This document shows, in pieces, positions 11,325-23,658 of a stretch of DNA of 64,000 bases. The stretch covers positions 625,141,291-625,205,290 of the forward strand of contig NC_057863.1 in assembly GCF_019393635.1 (NCBI RefSeq). Direction: 5' to 3'. Position 1 is the first letter of the stretch; each line of letters starts with the position of its first letter. The notes under the pieces were generated by a model. That model had not been told where the DNA came from. It made no database searches and saw only the letters and a list, made by a program, of their open reading frames with translations. Both the position numbers and the translations under genes were made by a program. Source of the DNA: Dromiciops gliroides (Eukaryota > Chordata > Mammalia > Microbiotheria > Microbiotheriidae).

Positions 11325-11585
11325 ACTTCATTCTTGAGGAGGACCATGACATTGGATTTAAGTGAGGCAGGGCTGTGCAAAGTCACCAGCTTCACTCTCT
11401 CCTCCAGAGCCATCTGGGTCCAGTGGCAAGATACACATCAGGCAGATTGAAGATGGCCCTGGATGTCTGAGGCAATCAGGCTTAAGTGACTTTTCCAGGG
11501 TCACACAGCTACTAAGTATCCAATGTCTAAGGCTGGATTTGAACTTGTATCCTCCTAATTCCAGAGCCAGTGCTCTGACCAGTAG
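11325..11585 (-). mobile_element. MAR1-like CORE-SINE with long RTE-type 3' part
   Basis: Read on the minus strand it has a tRNA-like head, the CORE, then a specific 3' part (CCACTGGACCCAGATGGCTC, GTCATGGTCCTCCTCAAGAA). The same layout recurs at 11764 (+) and 16441 (-). The name MAR1 and the RTE link are from memory. Confidence 0.75.
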
Positions 11586-11763
11586 GAAAATGAGGGAGGA
11601 AAAGACATGACAGAAAGCTACATAGAGGATGTGGTACCTTTGTTGAGCCTTTAAGAAAGATAAGGGATTTTAGAAGGTTGAAACAAAAAAGGAGGGCATT
11701 CCAGATATTGGGAGAGATTTGCCTGGTCTTTGCCCTTCTCCTCAGTCTACTTCTCATCTGGCA
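11586..11763. other. Stretch without recognised content
   Basis: It separates two SINEs of the same kind in opposite orientation. I see no gene in it. Confidence 0.4.
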
Positions 11764-12065
11764 TCAAGGTGGCACAGTGGATAGAGCACCGGCCCTGGAG
11801 TCAGGAGGATCTGAGTTCAAATCTCACCTCAGACACTTACTAGCTGTGTGACCCTGGGCAAGTTGCTTAACCCCAATTGCCTCAAACATCTAGGGCCATC
11901 TTCAGTTGTTCTCATGTATAACTTGCCACTGGACCCAGATGGTTCTGGAGGAGAGAGTGAGGCTGGTGACTTTGCACAGTCCTACCTCACTTAAATCCAA
12001 CTCACTGCAAGTTATGACATCACCTCCTGATGTCATGGTCCTCTTCAAGAACTAAAGACAACAAA
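11764..12065 (+). mobile_element. MAR1-like CORE-SINE with RTE-type 3' part
   Basis: Head GGTGGCACAGTGGATAGAGC, B box GAGTTCAAATCT, CORE, then the CCACTGGACCCAGATGG part and a GACAACAAATAAT tail. This is the most complete copy of the type here. Confidence 0.8.
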
Positions 12066-12326
12066 TAATTTCATCTAAGGTGAGGAAGCCTATTGTGCTC
12101 TACACAGATTTGGATGGGGATAAATTCTTTGATGAGATTGCCCAGGGCTGGGCAATTGAGAAGTAAATGACATAATCAACGTTCTATTTCCCAGCCCTTC
12201 ATTAGAATAGTCTATCTCTTATTGGTTCAGAGTTGATTGCCACCCTCAGTAATACCAATCTTTCCAAGGGTATATAAACTGTGAACCACCATGATGCATC
12301 TTTGGCATTCAAAAGTGTCACTGACC
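12066..12326 (+). other. Unassigned, promoter-like stretch
   Basis: It contains GGGTATATAAACTGTG near 12270 and CCAAT-like motifs, as in an LTR U3. I cannot define ends or a family, so no element is called. Confidence 0.3.
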
Positions 12327-12480
12327 TTTTTTTTTTTTTTTTTTAGTGAGGCAATTGGGGTCAAGTGACTTGCCCAGGGTCACACAGCTAGTAAGTGTTA
12401 TGTGTCTGAGGCCGGCTTTGAACTCAGGTACTCCTGATTCCAGGGCCAGTGCTCTATCCACTGTGCCACCTAGCTGCCCC
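12327..12480 (-). mobile_element. CORE-SINE copy, tail type I
   Basis: A full-length antisense copy with a tail of about 18 T. Flanked by CACTGACC. Confidence 0.93.
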
Positions 12481-13079
12481 CACTGACCCTTTTTAACAAA
12501 ATGCTAGCATTATTAAAAAAATGATTAATTACCCAGAAATTATGTCTCAAACATCACAAGAATTAAGTTTGAGTAAATTGTGTTAATGATGTAAAAAAGT
12601 CATGATTAATTAATCTACCATGTATTGATGATTATATTACTTGTGAATGATTTATAGGATAGATTTATGTTATATTAGTTGAGCCTGTTATAAAAACTTA
12701 TATTAACTTATGTTAGGAATTTGCTGTACTATCACTAACCCCACCCACTTCTAGTTGATCTTTGCTTGAAAACTACAACTCCCTTGGTCCCTCATCACAG
12801 TTTTCTTGAACCCCAGAATACTGCTGACCAAACCCCTGGAAAGCCCCTGCTAAGTTGGCCAGATGGCTGATAAAAGGCCCAAGGATGCTACTGACAAAGT
12901 AGTGATTAATGAACATCTCCCTTAACCAAATATAGGTGTTCCTTCTCTTAAAAAATATGGGAGTTTCTCCACCTTTCCCCCTTAGCCAATCATATAAGCT
13001 CCCCTGCTTCTAAAGCTGATGGATTGTGGAATTGTACCACCTTGTTCTATTTTTGGTGACTTTCCAAGGGCAATAATTT
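12481..13079. other. Unassigned AT-rich stretch, perhaps an LTR remnant
   Basis: AT-rich to about 12710. From about 12712 (TGTTAGG..) it looks like an LTR U3 (CCAATCATATAAGC near 12989) cut by the next L1. I find no second end, so this is a guess. Confidence 0.3.
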
Positions 13080-14248
13080 TAATTGCATCATAATATGAAA
13101 AGGATGCATTTACTATTTCTGCCTTTCTGCATTTGACTGAGGTTTTTATGCCCTAATATATGGTCAGTTTTTGTGTATGTGCCATGTGCCACTAAGAAAA
13201 AGGTATATTCTTTTCTATCCCCATTTAGTTTTCTCCAGAGGTCTATCAAATTTAATTTTTCTAAAATTCTATTCCCCTCCTTATCTTCTTTCTTATTAAT
13301 TTTGTGGTTCGATTTATCTAGTTGTGAGAGGAAGAGGTTGAGGTCTCCCACTAATAAAGTTTTGCTATTTTTTCCTGTAACTCATTTAACTTCTCCTCTA
13401 AGAATTGGGATGCTGTACCACTTGGTGCATACATGTTTAGTATTGATATTACTTCATTGTCTATGGTACCTTTTAGCAAGATGGAGTTTCCTTCCTTATC
13501 TCTTTTACTTAGGTCAATTTTTGCTTTTGCTTTGTCAGAGATAAGGATTGCTACCCCTGCTTTTTTTACTTCAGCTGAAGTGTAATATATTCTGCTCCAG
13601 CTTTTTACCTTGATTCTGTGTGTATCTCTCTGTTTCAGATGTGTTTCTTGTAAACAACATATTGTAGGATTTTGGTTTTTAATCTACTCTGCTATTTGCT
13701 TTCATTTTATAGGAGAGTTCATCCCATTCACATTCACAGTTATGATTACTGTGTATTTCCCTGCATCCTATTTTTTCTCTTGTTTGTACTTTTCTCTTTC
13801 CTTTCCCCCTGTCCTTTTTCACTAGTGTTTTGTTTCTGGACACATTAGTCTACCCTCCCTTCTATCAGTCCCACCTCCCTTTTGTCCTTTCCCCTTTTAC
13901 TTCCATCACCACCCCACCCTTTTTTTTCCCCTTTTGCCTTTTACTTCACTAGAGGGTAAAATAAAGTTCTTTACCCAATTGATTCTGTATGCAATTCCCC
14001 CTGAGCCAAATCAGATGAGAGTAAGGTCAAAACAGTGCTCACCCCTCCCTTCTTTCCCTCTATTGTAATAGATCTTTTGTGCCTCTTCATGTGAAGTGAT
14101 TTTCCCCATTCTGTCTTCCCTTTCCTCTTCTCCCAGCATAATCCTTTTTGTCACCCCTTAAGTTTTTTTTTAATATCATCACATCAGAATCAACTTATAC
14201 CCACACCTTTTATCTGTGTGTACTCCTCCTATCTGCCTATAGTTCTCA

Positions 14249-15062
14249 TTAATGCATTGTTGGTGGAGCTATGAACTGATCCAACCATTCTGGAGAGCGA
14301 TTTGGAGCTATGTCCAAAGGGTTATGGAACTATGCATACCTGTTGACCCAGTAATACCACTATTAGGTCTTTATCCCAAAGAGGTCATAGAAGAGGGAAA
14401 GGGACCCACATGTACAAAAATATTTATAGAAGCTTTCTTTGTGGTGGTATAGAATTGGAAATTGAGGGAATGCCCATTAATTGAGGAATGGCTAAACAAG
14501 TTGTGGTATATGAATGTAATGGAATACTATTGTGCTGTAAGAAATGATGAACAGGAGGATTTCAGAGAAACCCAGGAGGATTTACATGAACTGATACTTA
14601 GTGAGAGGAGCAGAACCATCGGAACATTGTACACAGTAACAGCAACATTGTCTGATGATCAACTGTGATAGACTTGGCTCTTCTCAGCAGTGCAATGATC
14701 CAAAACAATTTCAAAGAACTCAGGATAGAAAATGTTCTCCACATCCAGAAAAAAGAACTGTGGATTCTGAATGTAGATTGAACCATACTGTGTCTACTTT
14801 TTGGTTGGTTTTTTCTCTTCTTTTTTGAGGTTTTCCCTTTGTACTCTGATTCTTCTTTCACAATATGACTAATGCAGAAATATGTTTAATGTGATTGTGC
14901 ATATATAACCTATATCAGATTGCTTTCCATCTTGGGGACGGGGAGGAAAAGGAGGGTGGGAGAAAAATTTGGAACTAAAAATCCTATGAAAACAAATGTT
15001 GAAAACTATCCTTACATGTAACTGGAAAATAATAAAATACTTTTATAAAAAAAAATAAAGAT
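14249..15062 (+). mobile_element. L1 3' end nested in the reverse L1
   Basis: It starts in the ORF2 C-terminal region (CATTGTTGGTGGAGCTATGAACTG), reads VVVWNWKLRECPLIEEWLNKLWYMNVMEYYCAVRN across a frame, and ends with 3' UTR plus AATAAAATAC and an A tail. Imperfect duplications around AGTTCTCA (14241-14248 and 15065-15072) flank it. Confidence 0.85.
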
Positions 15063-15605
15063 ACAGTTCTCAAGAGTTACAAGTATCTTCTTCCCATGTA
15101 GGGATGCAAACATTTTAACTTTATTGAGTAATATGTTTTTTCCACCTTTTTACCTTTTCACATGACCCTTGATTCTTGTATTTGTAGATTGAATTTTCTG
15201 TTCAGTTCTGGGCTTTTCACTAGGAAAGTTTTCAAGTCCCTTATTTCATTGAGTGCCCATCTTTTCCCCTGAAATGTTATGCTTCATTTTGGTGGGTAGT
15301 ACATTCTTGGTTGTAATCCCGGTTCCTTTGCCCTCAGGAATATTATATTCCAAGATCCTTTAATGTTGAAGTGGTCAAGTTGTGTGCAATTCTAATTGCT
15401 GTTCCTTTGATATTTAAATTTTTCTTTCTGGCTGCTTGCAGTATTTTCTCCTTTACTTGAAAGTTCTGGAATTTAGCTACAATATACCTTGGAGTTTTCC
15501 TTTTGGCATCTCTTTCATGAGGTGATCAGTGGATTCTTTCAATAACTAATTTTTCTTGTAGCTATAAAGACATTGGGGCAATTCTTCTTGAGAATGTTCT
15601 GAAAT

Positions 15606-15765
15606 GGAGCAGCTAGGTAGCATCATGGATAAAGCACTGGCTCTGGATTCAGGAGGACCTGAGTTAAAATATGCTCTCAGACACTTGACACTCACTAGTT
15701 GTGTGACCCTGGGCAAGTCACTTAACCCTCATTGCCCCACCCAAAAAAAGGAAAAAAAAGGAAAA
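15606..15765 (+). mobile_element. CORE-SINE copy, tail type II
   Basis: A somewhat diverged sense copy (GAGCAGCTAGGTAGCATCATGG head). Flanked by TTCTGAAAT / TCCTGAAAT inside reverse L1 ORF1. Confidence 0.88.
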
Positions 15766-16288
15766 AAGATAATGTCCTGAAATATGCTGTCTATGCTCTT
15801 TTTTGATCATGGTCCTCAGGTAGTCTGATTATTCTGATAATGTCCCTCCTGGATATATTTTCCAAGTCTGTTGTTTTTCTGAAGAGGTATTTTGTTTTCT
15901 TCTACTTTTGTATTATTTTGTTTCTGCTTCACTTGAAAATAATTCCTTAAAAATTAGAATTTGACAAGTGGAAATTAATGAGTGTGAGTTAATTATGTTG
16001 GGATGATCTAAAAAAAATGAAGGGAGGAAAAAGTGATGCACTGGGAGAAGGGAGAAGGAAGAGAATGAATTAGGAAAATTATCTCACCTAAAAGGTACAT
16101 AAGGAAAACCTTTTACAAGGGAGGGGGAAATGATGAGGCCAATTCTTGAACCTCACTCTCATTGGAATTTGTTCAAAGAAGGAAGAAAATATATATACAC
16201 TCAGTTGGGTATAAAAATCTGTTTAACCCAACAGGGAAGTAGGAAAGGAAGGTGTTTAGGAGAAAGGGGTTATGATTTGTCCTTCATT

Positions 16289-16440
16289 ATTATTTTTTTT
16301 TTGCGGGGCAATGGGGGTTAAGTGACTTGCCCAGGGTCATACAGCTAGTAAGTGTTAAGTGTCTGAGGCTGAATTTGAACTCGGGTCCTCCTGAATCCAG
16401 GGCCAGTGCTTTAACCACTGCGCCATCTAGCTGCTCCCTC
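16289..16440 (-). mobile_element. CORE-SINE copy, tail type II
   Basis: An antisense copy flanked by GTCCTTCATT, the second repeat being the start of the neighbouring MAR1-like element. It therefore landed in the tail of that element. Confidence 0.9.
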
Positions 16441-16695
16441 GTCCTTCATTCTTGAAGAGGACCATGACATTGGGGTGATGTCATGACTTTCACTGAATTG
16501 GATTTAAGTGAGGCAGGCTTACAAGTCTCACTCTCTCCTCCAGAGCCATCTGGGTTCAGTGGCAAGATGTATCATGATGACTGGAGATGGCCCTAGATGC
16601 TCAAGGCAATTGGGGTTAAGTGACTTGCCCAGGATCACAGAGCTAGCAAGTGTCTGAGGTAAGATTTGAACTTAGGTCCTTCCAACTTCCAACCC
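16441..16695 (-). mobile_element. MAR1-like CORE-SINE with RTE-type 3' part
   Basis: Same layout as the copies at 11325 and 11764: tail part TTCATTCTTGAAGAGGACC, CAGAGCCATCTGGGTTCAGTGG, then the antisense CORE and B box. Confidence 0.75.
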
Positions 16696-18246
16696 AACTG
16701 TTCCTAGAGAAAGGGGCAGGAAATGATAAAAGGGAGGAGGATTAAAGGAAATAGTAGTCAGAAGCAAAATAGACTTTTGAAGAGTGGCGAGGTTAAAAAA
16801 GAGAAAGATATAACAGAAGAAAATAGTATGGAGAGAAATGCAATGCACAGTTACTAATCATAACTGTGAATGTAAATAGGATGAATTCACCCATAAAAGA
16901 GAAGACAATAGCATAATAGATTAGATGTCAGAATCCAACAAAATGTTATTATTTATAAGAAACACACTTGAAACAGAAAGATATGCACAGAGGCTGGAGC
17001 AGAATCTATTATGTTTCAGCTGAGGTAATAAAGGGCAGAACAACAGTCATCATTTCAGACAAAGCAAAGGCAAAAATAGACATAATTAAAAGAGATCATC
17101 AGGAAAACTACATTTTGCCAAAAGGTATCATAGACAATGAAGATTTACCACAAAAAAGATTTACAGCAAGTTTCTCTGATAAATCAAATATATAGGGAAC
17201 TGAGCCACATTGATAAAAAAAGAGCCATTCCCTAATTGATCAAGGAATATGAACACTTTTCAGAAGAAGAAAAAAATCAAACCTCTATAATCATATGAAA
17301 AAATGTTATAAATCACTATCGATAAGAGAAATACGAATTAAAACCACACTGAGGAACCACTTCATACTCTGGGTAACATGACAGAAAAGGAAAATGACAA
17401 ATGCTGGAGGGGAGGTGGAAAAATAGGGACGCTAATTCACTATTGATGGTGCTGTGAACTGACTCAACCATTCTGACCCAAAGGGCCGTACAATTGTGCC
17501 TACCCTTTGACCCAACAACATCACTACTAATTCTGTATCCCAAAGACATCAAAGGAAAAGGAAAAGGACCTATTTGTACATAAATATTTATAGTATCTCT
17601 TTTTGTGGTGACAAAGAATTAGAAATTGAGTAATATATGATTGTGATGAAATACTATTATGCTATAAGAAATGACAAAGGGGGTGGTTTCAGAAAAATGT
17701 GCAAAGATCTATATGAATTGATGCAGAGTGAAGTGAGCAGAGCCAGGAGGTCATCACATACAGTAACAGCAATATTGTAATGATGATCAACTGTGAAAAA
17801 CTTGGCTACTTTGATTGATTCAATGATCCACAACAGTTCCAAAGGACTCATGATGAAAAATGCTTTCCACCTCCAGAGAGAGAACTGATGAACTCTGTTG
17901 CAAATTGAAGTATATATATGTATTCATTTTCTTTATTTTTCTTCCTTTTTTTGCAATATGGCTAATATAGAAAATATTTTACATGATTTCACTTGCATAA
18001 TTAATATCATATTGCTTATCTTCTCAATGTATGGGGTTGCAGCTGGAAGGAGGAAAATAATTTGGAACTCAAAATTAAAAAAAAGATTTTATTTAAACTA
18101 AATATTTAAATTTTAAAATATTTTAAATTTAAGATATTTTAAATCTAACATTTTAAAAATAATTTAAATATTTTAAAAAGAGAGAAAGACTATAGTCTTC
18201 AAAGACAGAATTCTGGGAGCTCAGAACACAAACTCCATTAGGCTCC

Positions 18247-18599
18247 TTAGAAGAAATTCTGTGCAGTCACAACAGGCCCTCCAGACAGTCCTGTAGCTTC
18301 AGACCTGACAGGAATTTGAGCAGACAATAGAGGGGAGAAATAATGAAGGCTTTCTTGTGAACCATGTGGAGGAATTAATGGACCAAGCTTCATGCACCAA
18401 ACTGAGTTGTTGCTAGTCCAATTAGAAGAGTTCCCAGATGAAAAGTCAAGGAGCAATGAGAAACAGGATATTAGTGGAGAATAGCAAAGCCAGCCATTTC
18501 CTTCTCTGGTACTGAAAGTTCTATGTTTATTGACTGAATCACTGGCATAGCCAGGGCAGGTACAGCTAAGGAGGCTGATGAGAAGAAGCATGGGAAGCT
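18247..18599. other. Stretch without recognised content
   Basis: A 143-codon minus-strand frame crosses it and runs into the MIR at 18600. Because it overlaps a MIR and shows no domain I know, I do not call it a gene. Confidence 0.4.
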
Positions 18600-18835
18600 G
18601 ACATTGAAGCAACTTTGATAGTGCTGTGGCTGGATTGCTGGGCCAGGAAGACCCTAGTTCAAATCCTGATTCAGACATATACTAGTTTTGTGATCCTGGG
18701 CAAGTCATTTAACCTCATTCAACTTCAGTTTTCTAAGCTATAAAATGGGGGTAATAACAATATTTTACAATGTTGTTAGGATAAATATATTAAGGATTTG
18801 CATACCTTGAAACAGTAGCTACTTGTGTCCTAAAT
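18600..18835 (+). mobile_element. MIR SINE
   Basis: A sense MIR: GTTCAAATCCTG, CORE TGTGATCCTGGGCAAGTCA, TAAAATGGGGGTAATAA and a GTTGTTAGGAT end. Confidence 0.8.
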
Positions 18836-18842
18836 AGAACAC

Positions 18843-19240
18843 TGAACATGGTGTCTAGAAACCCTAATTTCAAATCTCCCTGCTGACCCTCGACTAGCTG
18901 TGAGACCTCAAGAAAGTCAATTTCTCTGAGCCTCAGTTTCCCTATGAATAAAAACAGGGAGAATAATATCTAATGTAGAGGGGGCAGCTGGGTGGCACAG
19001 TGGATAAAGCACTGGCCCTGGATTCAGAAGGACCTGAGTTCAAATCTAGCCTCAGACACTTGACACTTACTAGCTGTGTGACCCTGGGAAAGTCACTTAA
19101 TCACCATTGTCCTGCAAAAAAACCAACTATCTAATGTAGAATAATACCTATAAAACCTACATAACAGGGTTGTTGTGAAGTTTGAATGAAATAACGTAGT
19201 AAAGCATTTTGTATAACTTTAAAGCACCATTAAAGCTATT
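18843..19240 (+). mobile_element. MIR SINE split by a younger SINE
   Basis: A second sense MIR beside the first (CCTCAGTTTCCCTATGAATAA, then GGGTTGTTGTGAAGTTTGAATG after the insertion at 18979-19122). Confidence 0.8.
18979..19122 (+). mobile_element. CORE-SINE copy, tail type II
   Basis: A sense copy inserted in a MIR. The flank TATCTAATGTAGA is repeated on both sides. Confidence 0.93.
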
Positions 19241-19267
19241 AATTTAAAACTGATTCTTTTTGTTAGA

Positions 19268-20003
19268 TGTATGGGACAATTATGGATTTGAGTCAGATTA
19301 AACCCTGAGGATGGAGTATGAAAGATATCTAGCCCCCCCCCCCCCCAAGAATAGCTAGCCTCTCGCTTTGCCTAAAAGTTAATTGCTTGTCAAATTCTCA
19401 CTGTCTCCTTTAAGTTTTATTGTTGAGATAATGGACTTGGGACAGTTCCGTAAACTTTGGGGATGGGGTCTGGGAGATATACAGTCCCCCAGTAAGTTTT
19501 ATTACTTGTCACAGTTCTACCAATTAGCACTATTTACTTTACTTCTGCTTAGTTCCCACATGCCAGCTACACCTTAGTTTATGGCCTGTAATAAAAAACT
19601 CCCCTCTCACATGTCAGAATCCCAGTCCCTGTCATGGATTAATTGCAGTCAGATAAGGGAGTGATTTCTGCCTCCCTTTCTTTGACATTTCTCAAACTTG
19701 TACCCTTTCCCCTTCTCCCCTTTGTTCTTGGACATGTTTCCATACATGGATCACGAGCTGAGTACGCACCTTGGGTGAGACAGGATTGGATATTAGATTG
19801 TGAGCTCATCTACCCTAGGTGTACGTGTTGACAGTCCTTTTCAAGATTACTATAAAAACCTAGAGGATTGGGCCTATCTTTACAAGACTTCAATGTGTAA
19901 TTGGGTTTTGCCCGTCCTCATGAGGATGTAATAAATCTGTCTCTGCTTGACTTGGTGGTCTCCTCGAGTTATTTGGGTAAACTGAGGCAGTTTGTCCCAA
20001 ACA
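19268..20003 (+). mobile_element. Solo LTR, 736 bp (fossil)
   Basis: TGTATGGGACA..TGTCCCAAACA ends, TATA-type CTATAAAAACC near 19850 and AATAAA near 19930. A 5-bp direct repeat TTAGA (19263-19267 and 20004-20008) flanks it. The first 110 bp are partly repeated within U3 near 19435-19510, with a C-run in the first copy. No internal part is present. The family is distinct from family A. Confidence 0.8.
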
Positions 20004-20008
20004 TTAGA

Positions 20009-21299
20009 GAATTTTTCTTTTAAGATTTTCCATTACTGATAAACAAAAGTATTTTAACAAATTTATAAGGGCACACTGCCCTTCCCTTTCTCTTTTTTGT
20101 AGTCATAATACAGCTTGTGATTGTTTTGGTTTTAATGATAAAATTTAAGAAGAAGAAAAGTGTCTGCAATTGTATAAGCCATCTCCTGGGGACCATTGAA
20201 GGATTAATCCCCAAATATTTTATTCCATGCTTCTGTAGTCTTGTTTTAATATCCCTTGTTGGAGGCTTCACCACTTCCCTGAGGAGAACTTCTTCCATGG
20301 TTTCCTAAATGTTCAGGCCTACTTAGCTTACATTTTTTTATGCTTAGTTTTATCCAGTTATCTTTATTGCACCCCCTTGGACCATACAAAACAATTTACT
20401 TCCTTTGGGAACCACCAACCACCAGAGCCTTCAGACAAAACGGTTTGCAGAATTGCTTGAACTGTGAGAAAAAGCGTTGTGTTATAATTCCAGAGACCCA
20501 TGAAAATGAGAACAATAGAGCTGGTACCAGAGGTGAGATCCTAGCTCTAGAGTCGGAAGGGGCCTCTGAGGACATCTTCATTTTACATCAGTGGAAAATG
20601 AAGCCCAGAAATAAAGTACATATGGTTTCCACTTTGCTAAAGCAGACTGTTCTGTAATGGGAATTTGCACTCAGAAGTGGAGAAGGGAGGAAGGGGGTAG
20701 CAAGGTGGAGGGAAGGGGCCTGCACAAAGTTCAAGGACATGTGGGGGCCTGACTGGAACTGAGAGGAAGAACACTTGGGGATGGAGGCAGACATGTGGAG
20801 GCCAGACATGGACACAAACAGAAGAGGACCAGTGACAGGACAGGAAGGAAAGAGTGGGGGTGAGGAATAGATAGCAAAGAGGAGTGCAAGACAGACACAG
20901 AGGACTGAGCACTCAGGTGGGTGGATGGAGTAGGGCAAAGGTCTCCTCTGTCAAGCTGCAGATCTCAGGCCAAGTCCCCAGTCCAGCTGTGGTGGTCTCT
21001 CCAAGTTGTTCTGCTTTCACTTGGAGAGTTGGGTTTATTTCTGTTTTTCTGTAAGGGGGTGGGAGATCATAGACCATTCAGTTGAGAAGTGGAGAGAGCG
21101 AGCATAATACATTAAAGTTAACAGAGGTATTTTTTGCATTGCAAATGAAATTTAACAAAAGGGTAAACTGAGGGAATTTTCTGAACATGATATCACTTAT
21201 AAACTACCTCAAAAATCCTTTATTGTGAAGCCACTTCTCTATTATGACAAAATCACAGAATCTCTCATTTGAAAGGCGTCTCTGAACAGTGAACCCTTA
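20009..21299. other. Stretch without recognised gene
   Basis: Only short frames without similarity known to me. 20520-20620 looks like a worn MIR-related piece (GTCGGAAGGGGCCTCTGAGG). The GA-rich minus-strand frames at 20588-20938 are low-complexity readings. Confidence 0.4.
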
Positions 21300-22880
21300 C
21301 TTAGTCTGTCAATAAATATGTATTAAACATGTGCCAGACACTGGGCTAAGCAGAGTGGTAGACAGAAAGATAAAAAACAGTCCCTGCCCTCAAGAAACTC
21401 ACAGTCTAAAGAGGAGACAACATGCAAATAACTACATACAAACAAGATATAGACAAAATAAGAGGGGTTGGGAAAGGCTTCCTAGAGGTGGGATTTTAGG
21501 TGGGATTGAAGGAAGCCAGGATGAGGAAGGAGAACATTTGTGGCAAAGGGAATAGTCAATGTAAATGCCAGGAGTTGAGAGATGAAGTATCATGTTTGAA
21601 GAGCAATGGAAAGGTCAGTGTCACTGGATTGAAGAGTATGAAGTAGGGTGGTATGTAAGGGGTAAGAAGCCTGGAAAAGGGTGTGGGAGTTTGTGTAGGG
21701 CTTTGAACACCAAATAGGATTTTTTTTTTTTGGTTGGGCAATGAGGGTTAAGTGACTTGCCCAAGGTCACACAGCTAGTAAGTGTCAAATGTCTGAGGCC
21801 AGATTTGAACTCAGGTCCTCCCGACTCCAGGACCAGTGCTCTATCCACTGTACCACCTAGCTGCCCCCCAAATAGGATTTACATTTGACCCTGGAGGTGA
21901 TGATAGGGAAATCACAAAAATGTATTGAGTTGGGATAGGGAAAAGACATACTCAGAACTGCACTTAAGGAAAATCACTCTGAAAGGCGTTTAGAAAATGT
22001 ACTCGAGTGGGGAGAGAATTGTGGCTCACACACCAACCCACAGGCTATGGTAATAGATAGTGAGGGTTTGCACCAAGACAGTAGCAATGTCAGAGGAGAG
22101 AAGGGGGTATATTCTAGAGATATTATGAAGAAAAACATCGACTGACCTTGGCAACAGATTGGATATGATGGATGAGAGTGGAAAATGATACCTAGGTTGT
22201 GAACCTGAGTGACTAGGAGGATGGCGTCACTCGCAATAGTGAGTAGTAGATAAGTTTGGAAGTGTGGGATGGTTTGGGGGAAAATATTGGGTTCAATTTT
22301 AGACATAATTGAGTTTAAGATGTCTACAGGACATCTCAGTTCAAAGTGTCTAATTGAGAGTTGGAGATGCAAGAGTGGAGGAAGGCAGAGAAGTTAGGGT
22401 TAAGAAGATTTGAGAATCATCACCACAGAAAAGACAATCCCATCACGGGAGGTGATGAGATCAGCAAGTAAAACAGTATAGTGGGAGAAAGAAAGAGGGC
22501 ACAGCCATGGTTGATGATCATGGCCTGGATGAAAATCCAATCAAGGATACTGAATGTTCAGATAGGTGGGAGAACCAGGAGGGAGGGTGTCCCAGAAACT
22601 TAGAAGATAGTGTCAAGGAAAGCAAGAGTGATCAACAGTGTCAAGAGATACAAGAAAGGTCTAGAAGGTTGAGGGTTGAGAAAAGGCCATTAGATTTGGC
22701 AATTAACAGACCACTGACAACTTTGAAGAGAACAATTTCAGATGAATGATGGGGCCAGGAGCCAGAGAGTTAAGAAGAGAAGAAAAAGTAGAGACATGTA
22801 TCATAGATAGCCTTCTTAAGATCAGTGAGATATGAGACAATATCTAGCTGGTGTGGATTGATCAAGTGAGGGTTTTTAAA
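21300..22880 (+). repeat. Long ancient interspersed repeat, left part
   Basis: Sense copy of a long old mammalian repeat. Marks: CAGTCCCTGCCCTCAAGAA, GGCTTCCTAGAGGTGGGATTT, GGGCTTTGAACACCAAA, GGTTGTGAACCTGAGTGACT and AGGCCATTAGATTTGGCAATT. Pieces recur at 29200-29330, 29560-29896, 30506-30800 and 52780-53060. I do not know its class. A SINE (21723) sits in it, and a HAL1-like element splits it from its right part at 27693. Confidence 0.6.
21723..21867 (-). mobile_element. CORE-SINE copy, tail type II
   Basis: An antisense copy with target duplication CCAAATAGGATTT. Confidence 0.93.
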
Positions 22881-23286
22881 AAATCTAATTAATGTTTTTA
22901 TGTCTGTCTAGTTTTTGTTGTTGTTTTTGTTTTTTTAGACTTTTATTTTCCAAATTACATGTAAAAGCAAATTTTGACATCAATTTAAAAAAAACCTTTG
23001 TATTCCAACTTCTCTTCCTCCCTCCCCTCCCAACCCCACCCCAAGAACTCAAACAATTCAACATAAATTATACATGAGTAGTCATGGCAAACAATTCTAC
23101 ATTATCTAGGTTGTGAGAGAAAACAGATAAAAACAAAACTTCAGATTAAGGAACTGTCCAAAAAAAAATGTGTTTCAGTCTGTTTTCAGATACCATCAGT
23201 TCTTTCTCTGTAGATGGACTGCAATTTGCCTAAGTTCTTCAGAGTTATATTGGATCATTGCTTTGCTGAAAATAACCACGTGCTTC

Positions 23287-23658
23287 TGTTAAGGGCTAAA
23301 ATTCTAGCTAAACTGTCTAAAATATCTAATGAGTGGTTGCCAATAAATTATAAGCTTTAGCAAGAGTTAGACTTTTAAGCATTTATTAAGGAGAATAAGA
23401 GTTTGGTAAAGAGAGAAGAAAAGGCCTAGATTCCTATCTATTAAAGGGAGAGCACATTTCTAGCTCCCCTCTCCACCAGAGTCCAGAGGAAAGAGCCCCA
23501 GAGTCAGCGCCAGTCTCTTCCTTCCTCCTCCCACTAGTCTGCGTCACTTCCTCCTGCCAAAGAAAAGACTCCTGGTCTTGCCCTCAAAGACCTTCACTTC
23601 ATGGGCGGAACTCTTCTACAGTAAGTCTCCAGCAGGTGGCGTCATTCCAATCGTTACA
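23287..23658 (-). mobile_element. Solo LTR, family A, reverse (fossil)
   Basis: A 372-bp TG..CA unit in reverse, close to the copies at 1090 and 28613, with target duplication CTTC. It lies in the 3' part of the HAL1-like element. Confidence 0.88.

Larger units (their letters stand above)
13080..15938 (-). mobile_element. L1, ORF2 5' part, inter-ORF spacer and ORF1, reverse; split by a nested L1 end and a SINE
   Basis: On the minus strand: ORF2 endonuclease region (13080-13760), a purine-rich inter-ORF spacer (about 13770-14248, pyrimidine-rich on plus), then after the nested L1 the rest of the spacer (15063-15190) and ORF1 C-terminal and RRM sequence (15190-15938, split by the SINE at 15606-15765). 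It ends head-to-head against a sense L1 at about 15938. This copy has ORF2 and no SINE-derived module between spacer and ORF1, which makes it the empty-site reference for the elements at 22880 and 39360. Confidence 0.8.
15937..18090 (+). mobile_element. L1, sense, with internal deletion; split by two SINEs
   Basis: About 60 bp of ORF1 (AAAATAATTCCTTAAAAATTAG), then inter-ORF spacer (16000-16288, 16696-16900), the start of the ORF2 endonuclease region (16830-17165; ETDMH.GWSRIYYVSAE type), then an abrupt jump near 17165-17190 to the ORF2 C-terminal part and 3' UTR. Most of ORF2 (RT) is absent. AT-rich decay follows to about 18180. Confidence 0.75.

Noticed and set aside
13080-18090. One twin-primed L1 spanning both halves
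   Set aside because: Both halves contain ORF1 and spacer sequence, so they cannot be the two complementary parts of one inverted copy; I treat them as two head-to-head L1 pieces.
18247-18678. 143-codon minus-strand frame
   Set aside because: Its first part is antisense to a MIR, and the rest shows no domain or codon pattern that I recognise.
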